A stretch of 64,000 nt of DNA, taken from contig NZ_JAIVCC010000005.1 in the NCBI RefSeq assembly GCF_020866905.1, positions 856,088 through 920,087 on the forward strand. Reading direction: 5' to 3'. This stretch comes from Salinimicrobium sediminilitoris. Its GTDB lineage: Bacteria > Bacteroidota > Bacteroidia > Flavobacteriales > Flavobacteriaceae. The position numbers and the translations under genes were made by a program. Below are positions 61,070 to 64,000 of the stretch, in pieces. The notes beneath the pieces are model-generated. The model searched no databases. It had not been told where the DNA came from and saw only the letters and a list, made by a program, of their open reading frames with translations. Each line of letters begins with the position of its first letter. The first letter of the stretch is position 1.

Positions 61070-62158
61070 ATGGAAAATAAAAAGGAACTGAGAACCTGGT
61101 TGGACAATTTTGGACTGGATCATCCCCTTGTAATTGCCGGCCCCTGCAGTGCAGAAACTGAGGAGCAGGTACTCAAAATAGCACACCAGTTAAAAGACAC
61201 CGATGCCACAGTTTTAAGGGCAGGGATATGGAAACCGAGAACCCGCCCGGGTAATTTTGAAGGTGTGGGTGCGCTTGGGCTAAAATGGCTTCAGAAAGCA
61301 AAAGAGGAAACCGGAATGTTGACTACGACGGAAGTTGCCAATCCAAACCACGTGGATCTCGCTCTCAAACATGATATTGATATCCTGTGGATAGGCGCAC
61401 GAACTACGGTTTCTCCTTTTATTATTCAGGAAATTGCCGATGCTCTTAAAGGTACAGACAAGGTTGTGCTTGTAAAAAATCCGGTGAACCCCGATCTTTC
61501 CCTTTGGCTGGGAGCGGTGGAGAGATTTTACACTAGTGATATCAAAAACCTTGGGGTGATCCACCGCGGATTTTCCACTTACGAAAAGACCAGGTATAGG
61601 AATAATCCTGAATGGCAGATTCCTATTGATCTACAGACAAAATTCCCCGATTTGCCGTTGATCCTTGATCCGTCGCACATTGCCGGAAACAGGACGTCGA
61701 TCTTTGATCTTTGCCAGACCGCTCTGGACCTTAACTATGACGGACTCATGGTAGAGACACACTACGATCCCGATAATGCATGGAGTGACGCCGCCCAACA
61801 AATTACACCGGCCACACTGGTGCAGTTTATGGAAGATTTGAGGATTAGGAAAGTGATTTCAGAAAGCGAGGAATTTAAGTCCAAACTTCAGAGTTTGAGA
61901 GCGATGATAGATATTGCCGATACTCAATTACTGGACGTGCTATCGAGAAGAATGAAGATATCTGATGAAATAGGGAAAGCTAAAAAATCACAGAACGTAG
62001 CGGTGCTGCAAAATCAGCGATGGAGTGAAATTCTGGAAAAAATGACCGGGGAAGGGCAGCAGAATGGATTGAGTGAAGAATTTATCATGAGGATCTTCAA
62101 AGCTATTCACCAGGAGTCAATCGACCACCAGGAGAAGATCATGAGGTCTATGCAGTAA
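61070..62158 (+). CDS. DAHP synthase fused to chorismate mutase (type II)
   Basis: 362 aa. N-terminal DAHP synthase of the type I-beta/KDO8P-like branch (residues 10-255): PLVIAGPCSAETEEQVLKIA, ATVLRAGIWKPRTRPGNFEG, LWIGARTTVSPFIIQEI, and LILDPSHIAGNRTSIFDL. C-terminal AroQ-type chorismate mutase (about 268-360): LQSLRAMIDIADTQLLDVLS and RRMKISDEIGKAKKSQNV, ending AIHQESIDHQEKIM. It joins the first step of the shikimate route and the branch step to prephenate in one protein, feeding pheA and tyrA. It begins 7 bp after tyrA. Confidence 0.95.
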   Translation: MENKKELRTWLDNFGLDHPLVIAGPCSAETEEQVLKIAHQLKDTDATVLRAGIWKPRTRPGNFEGVGALGLKWLQKAKEETGMLTTTEVANPNHVDLALKHDIDILWIGARTTVSPFIIQEIADALKGTDKVVLVKNPVNPDLSLWLGAVERFYTSDIKNLGVIHRGFSTYEKTRYRNNPEWQIPIDLQTKFPDLPLILDPSHIAGNRTSIFDLCQTALDLNYDGLMVETHYDPDNAWSDAAQQITPATLVQFMEDLRIRKVISESEEFKSKLQSLRAMIDIADTQLLDVLSRRMKISDEIGKAKKSQNVAVLQNQRWSEILEKMTGEGQQNGLSEEFIMRIFKAIHQESIDHQEKIMRSMQ

Positions 62159-62323
62159 AAGACGAGGGTTGTTATTGCAGGTGCAGATACTGCAATGTTG
62201 TAAAATAATAGGTATTGAAAATTTATAATGTAATTTTGCCTATCTAGTTAAGAGTACAGAATATATGGTTTTGAGTGCTACTTTTTTCCTATTGCGGAAA
62301 GCTCCAAAACCTAAAAAAAATTT

Positions 62324-63280
62324 ATGACAGGAACTGTTTACAAATCTACCGGAAGCTGGTACCAGGTAAAAGCTGATGACGGACACTTTTATCAATGCCG
62401 AATTAAAGGAAAGTTCAGGATCAAGGGTATTAAAAGCACCAATCCTGTGGCTGTGGGAGACCGGGTGGAATTTAAACTGGAAAATACTTCCGAAGAAGAT
62501 CAAAACGGGGTGATCACAGGGATCAAGGAGCGGGAAAATTACATTATCCGCAAATCGGTAAACCTGTCAAAGCAAACGCATATTATTGCCTCAAATATTG
62601 ATCAGGCTTTTTTACTGGTGACCATGAAAAGTCCGCCAACCTTTACCATTTTTATTGATCGTTTCCTTATCACTGCGGAAGCTTATGAGATCAAGGCAAT
62701 TTTGCTTTTCAACAAGATAGATACCTATAATGATGATGAGCTGGACGAGGTGAAATATCTCGCAGCCATGTACCGGCAAATTGGTTATGAATGTATAAGG
62801 ATTTCGGCAAAGACCGGAAAAAATGTGGAGAAGGTAAAAGAGCTTATGAAGGGGAAAACCAGTCTAATCTCCGGTCATAGCGGAACAGGGAAGTCTACTT
62901 TGATCAATGCGATCGAACCTAAACTGGACCTAAAGACTACCGAAATTTCTGAGCAGCACCGTCAGGGCCAGCATACCACTACTTTTGCTGAAATGTATGA
63001 TCTTGATTTTGGTGCCCAGATCATTGATACTCCCGGGATAAAAGGTTTTGGGGTAGTAGATATCGAAAAAGAAGAATTAGGGAATTATTTTCCGGAGTTC
63101 TTTGCGCGGAAACAGGATTGTAAGTTCTATAATTGCCTTCACCTGGAAGAGCCTAAATGCGCTGTAAAAGAGGCGTTGGAAGCCGGGGAGATCCCCTGGT
63201 CCCGTTACAAAAGTTATCTGCAAATATTGAAAGGCGAAGACGAACAGAATTATCGATTTGACAATCACCAGCCCGAATGA
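62324..63280 (+). CDS. rsgA: Ribosome small-subunit GTPase RsgA
   Basis: 318 aa. Circularly permuted GTPase: N-terminal OB-fold (residues 1-75), NKID (G4) in LLFNKIDTYND near 127, G1 P-loop SGHSGTGKSTLINAIEP near 184, G3 DTPGIKGFGV near 229, and a C-terminal zinc site with Cys and His in DCKFYNCLHLEEPKC near 268. It helps the late maturation of the 30S subunit. It is separated from the aromatic genes by 165 bp, so it may have its own promoter; the next gene overlaps it by 4 bp. Confidence 0.95.
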   Translation: MTGTVYKSTGSWYQVKADDGHFYQCRIKGKFRIKGIKSTNPVAVGDRVEFKLENTSEEDQNGVITGIKERENYIIRKSVNLSKQTHIIASNIDQAFLLVTMKSPPTFTIFIDRFLITAEAYEIKAILLFNKIDTYNDDELDEVKYLAAMYRQIGYECIRISAKTGKNVEKVKELMKGKTSLISGHSGTGKSTLINAIEPKLDLKTTEISEQHRQGQHTTTFAEMYDLDFGAQIIDTPGIKGFGVVDIEKEELGNYFPEFFARKQDCKFYNCLHLEEPKCAVKEALEAGEIPWSRYKSYLQILKGEDEQNYRFDNHQPE

Positions 63281-63729
63281 GAGCAGTAATACAAAGAGTT
63301 TCTAAAGCATCGGTCACTATAAATGGTGTCAAAAATGCTGAAATTGGTAAAGGTTTATTGATCCTGTTGGGAATAGTTGAAGAAGATACTTCCGAAGATA
63401 TTGCATGGCTATGCAAAAAGATCGTGAACATGAGGATCTTTAATGATTCCAATGGAGTGATGAATGATTCTCTACTTGACGTGAATGGGGATGGTATAGT
63501 GGTAAGCCAGTTCACCCTGCATGCGAGCACAAAAAAAGGAAATCGTCCCAGTTATATTAAAGCCGCCAAACCCGACGTTGCTATTCCTTTATACGAGGAA
63601 TTTGTAAACCGATTTGAGCAGGAGCTTGGAAAAGCAGTAGGCACAGGAGAATTTGGTGCAGACATGAAAGTGGAGCTATTAAATGATGGGCCTGTGACTA
63701 TAATTTTGGATTCAAAAAATAAGGAATGA
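63277..63729 (+). CDS. dtd: D-aminoacyl-tRNA deacylase
   Basis: 150 aa, the normal length. It opens MRAVIQRVSKASVTING and carries SQFTLHASTKKGNRPSY near residue 79 and LNDGPVTIILDSKNKE at the end (the GP motif is here GPVTI). It hydrolyses D-amino acids from tRNA, a proofreading role. Overlaps rsgA by 4 bp. Confidence 0.95.
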   Translation: MRAVIQRVSKASVTINGVKNAEIGKGLLILLGIVEEDTSEDIAWLCKKIVNMRIFNDSNGVMNDSLLDVNGDGIVVSQFTLHASTKKGNRPSYIKAAKPDVAIPLYEEFVNRFEQELGKAVGTGEFGADMKVELLNDGPVTIILDSKNKE

Positions 63730-63737
63730 TAGAATAG

Positions 63738-63766
63738 CCCTTTCGGGGTTCTAACCCTGAAAGGGT
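63738..63766. repeat. Palindrome between dtd and the MazG-like gene
   Basis: CCCTTTCGGGGTT-CT-AACCCTGAAAGGG, 13-bp arms with one mismatch. It lacks a T run, so it looks REP-like rather than an intrinsic terminator. Confidence 0.65.
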
Positions 63767-63780
63767 TCAAAATAAACATA

Positions 63781-64000
63781 ATGAACATACAGGATTCTCA
63801 AAAAGCAGTAGATAACTGGATCAAAGAGCACGGGGTGAGGTATTTTAATGAGCTCACCAACATGGCGCAGCTTACCGAAGAAGTTGGGGAAGTGGCCCGC
63901 ATTATTGCCCGTCGTTATGGGGAACAAAGTGAAAAAGAGAGCGACAAAGCAAAGGACCTGGGCGAGGAACTTGCCGATGTTGTGTTTGTGGTGCTCTGCC
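63781..64000 (+). CDS. MazG-like nucleotide pyrophosphohydrolase (partial)
   Basis: The first 73 codons are visible; the gene runs off the right edge. It opens MNIQDSQKAVDNWIKEHGV and has the MazG-type metal motif MAQLTEEVGEVARIIARRYG near residue 28, followed by LGEELADVVFVV near 60. It would hydrolyse (d)NTPs to monophosphates plus pyrophosphate, which ppa or hppA could then use. It lies 51 bp after dtd. Confidence 0.88.
   Translation, partial: MNIQDSQKAVDNWIKEHGVRYFNELTNMAQLTEEVGEVARIIARRYGEQSEKESDKAKDLGEELADVVFVVLC

Noticed and set aside
1-64000. tRNA, rRNA, prophage or conjugative element
   Set aside because: I looked for cloverleaf ends, tRNA-like GTTCGAATCC arms, integrases and phage structural genes and saw none.

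Overview
The window is chromosomal DNA of a member of the Bacteroidota, most likely a marine Flavobacteriaceae. This rests on the gliding-motility gene gldA, promoters of the TTTG / TAnnTTTG type, many lipoproteins with short CS(K/D)-type lipoboxes, PD40-amidohydrolase and HEXXHXXGXXH lipoprotein families typical of the phylum, and a moderate-to-low GC content. Genus is not determinable by reading alone. No rRNA, tRNA, CRISPR array, prophage or intact insertion sequence was seen.

Layout. 1-5.9 kb: energy metabolism (etfBA on the minus strand, pyruvate dehydrogenase E1 beta, a soluble and a membrane ion-pumping pyrophosphatase side by side). 5.9-14.2 kb: housekeeping and envelope genes (App1-like phosphatase, secreted isoaspartate methyltransferase, deoxynucleoside kinase, small membrane proteins, a LytTR/LytS-type two-component pair). 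14.2-19.5 kb: a repeat-rich spacer, a very large PD40-amidohydrolase, an outer-membrane protein, and a decayed duplicate of the amidohydrolase 5' end. 19.5-22.2 kb: a candidate defence pair (AIPR protein with a nuclease-like N-terminus, then a GIY-YIG/DUF4357 protein). 22.2-36.7 kb: an accessory stretch of lipoproteins, beta-barrels, TPR and membrane proteins with a truncated RAYT transposase. 37-47.7 kb: metalloprotease, a TPR lipoprotein whose signal peptide is broken by an in-frame TAG, TraB-like protein, stress protein, dehydrogenases, SDR, PAP2 phosphatase. 47.7-56.8 kb: sulfur amino-acid genes (metK with a SAM-II-like riboswitch; metY-metX-hom-osmC preceded by two tandem Met/Cys-rich leader peptides, each followed by an intrinsic terminator), then a PagL-like deacylase and a GIN-domain lipoprotein. 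57.0-64 kb: gldA and an aromatic amino-acid operon (pheA-aminotransferase-tyrA-DAHP synthase/chorismate mutase-rsgA-dtd-mazG-like) preceded by a Trp/Tyr/Phe-rich leader peptide and a terminator.

The strongest regulatory story is amino-acid control by leader-peptide attenuation. Three short ORFs (50305-50373, 50490-50606, 58100-58183) place runs of Met/Cys or Trp/Tyr/Phe codons just before a segment that can pair with the 5' arm of the following terminator, which is the layout expected for ribosome-mediated attenuation. metK next door instead carries a SAM-II-like aptamer, so methionine supply and SAM level seem to be sensed separately.

The strongest unexplained structure is in the spacers. 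Many are built from tandem arrays of exactly 7-bp units whose sequence differs from place to place while the period stays 7. A second family is a roughly 31-bp odd palindrome centred on AAAAATG-G-CATTTTT, present at least nine times, once inside a coding sequence.
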